Shown here in pieces: positions 63,371-64,000 of a DNA stretch of 64,000 bases. Origin of the DNA: Candidatus Pristimantibacillus lignocellulolyticus (GTDB lineage: Bacteria > Bacillota > Bacilli > Paenibacillales > Paenibacillaceae); NCBI GenBank assembly GCA_023639215.1, contig CP097899.1, positions 3,530,001 through 3,594,000 of the forward strand, given 5' to 3'. The position numbers and the translations under genes were made by a program. The notes beneath the pieces were generated by a model. It did not search any database. It was not told where the DNA came from and worked only from the letters and a program-made list of their open reading frames with translations. Numbering within the stretch: the first letter of the stretch is position 1; each line of letters starts with the position of its first letter.

Positions 63371-64000
63371 ATGATAAAACGAATTAAATTACGTACACTA
63401 CTACTTGGAGGGGTAATTACCCTCCTTTTTCTCTTTCTAATTTTTCATATTTATAAAGTACAAGTAGTCGAAGGGTCGATGTGGCTGCAATTAGCAGAAA
63501 AACGTTGGTCTACTTCTGAAACTTTCAAATCCAAACGCGGTACCATTACAGACCGTGAAGGCAATGTACTTGCGATGGATGCCATAGCATATAACGTGTC
63601 TATTAATCCTAAATTGATTCATGGTGCTGAAATTAATGATGAAGTGATTGAAGCATTAGTTTCCATTCTTGGTATGTCAGAAGAAACGGCAAGTGCTAAT
63701 GTGAATGCAAAGCGAGAAGATGGAACTTATTACTCAAATCGTGAATTACGTAAAGGCGGCTGGCAGATCGAAAAAGAAGTGGCCGATAAATTAAAAGAAT
63801 TTTCTGATGAGTTAAAGAAGAAATTATCGATAGAAAAGAAAACAGTAGATTCAGGCATTTATATCGTGGAAACCTATGAGCGACTCTATCCTCAAAATAA
63901 AATAGCATCTCAATTACTAGGTTATATTAGTGTAGATGGTGAAAATAAGATGGGTGTAGAATCGACGTTCAACGACAAATTAACTGGTTCTGATGGTTAT
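63371..64000 (+). CDS. pbpB: Class B penicillin-binding protein (PBP2B/FtsI type), 3' partial
   Basis: The first 210 codons, open to the right edge. ATG 63371 with AGGAAGTG upstream. Short cytoplasmic start, one membrane helix (about 8-28, TLLLGGVITLLFLFLIFHIY), then the dimerisation/pedestal domain with RGTITDREGNVLAMD and the late motif QNKIASQLLGYI with GVEST. The transpeptidase domain lies outside the window. It follows ftsL by 12 bases, the position of the septal transpeptidase in Bacillales; a SpoVD-type protein cannot be excluded from this part alone. Confidence 0.9.
   Translation, partial: MIKRIKLRTLLLGGVITLLFLFLIFHIYKVQVVEGSMWLQLAEKRWSTSETFKSKRGTITDREGNVLAMDAIAYNVSINPKLIHGAEINDEVIEALVSILGMSEETASANVNAKREDGTYYSNRELRKGGWQIEKEVADKLKEFSDELKKKLSIEKKTVDSGIYIVETYERLYPQNKIASQLLGYISVDGENKMGVESTFNDKLTGSDGY

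Overview
The window is chromosomal DNA of an AT-rich, spore-forming, xylan-degrading Firmicute, most likely a member of the Paenibacillaceae. The evidence is (i) Bacillus-type housekeeping synteny: typA-ylaH-(LCP)-ylaJ-phoH, the cysteine desulfurase-thiI pair, and panE-DUF3397-bshC-mraZ-rsmH-ftsL-pbp; (ii) sporulation-type genes (RsfA-like regulator, YhcN/YlaJ lipoprotein) and the bacillithiol gene bshC; (iii) strong AGGAGG ribosome-binding sites with many TTG/GTG starts; and (iv) a Paenibacillus-style xylan locus with secreted multimodular enzymes and ABC sugar importers that lack their own ATPase.

Layout. 1-22200 is a xylan/arabinoxylan utilisation locus: a huge secreted double GH43 enzyme (cut by the left edge), a sugar-binding lipoprotein, a tightly packed operon (CBM-fused binding protein, two permeases, NHL-TPR membrane protein, YIP1 membrane protein, DUF5696 lipoprotein, two more permeases), a membrane-anchored GH10, a cytoplasmic GH10, a cytoplasmic GH43 and a convergent AraC-type regulator with a degenerate receiver domain. 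22600-38540 is a mixed accessory/metabolic stretch: an ABC-F protein behind a transcription attenuator, an SDR-MFS pair, a secreted beta-helix/FN3/F5-8 protein, small metabolic genes, an orphan riboflavin kinase and a second MFS transporter. 38674-39015 holds three almost identical tRNA-Thr(UGU) genes. 39116-57900 is conserved housekeeping (CorC-like, lytic transglycosylase, sulfur transfer, two TerC proteins, typA, LCP, phoH, RsfA, panE). 58078 to the right edge is bshC, ahcY and the start of the division/cell-wall cluster.

How the xylan genes fit together (inference from domains). The extracellular GH43-GH43 protein debranches arabinoxylan and trims xylan ends, the membrane-anchored GH10 cuts the backbone at the cell surface, two binding proteins and two permease pairs import the oligosaccharides, and the cytoplasmic GH10 and GH43 finish them to xylose. 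cre-like sites suggest CcpA control. The NHL-TPR / YIP1 / DUF5696 trio wedged between the two permease pairs has no established role and is the best candidate here for an undescribed protein system.

The other unexplained signal is a family of about 186-bp repeats found at seven loci, singly, truncated or in tandem. Every locus lies directly 3' of a protein gene and in that gene's sense orientation. The units have inverted terminal repeats and internal hairpins that show paired base changes between copies, which suggests a structured 3'-UTR or REP-like mobile element.
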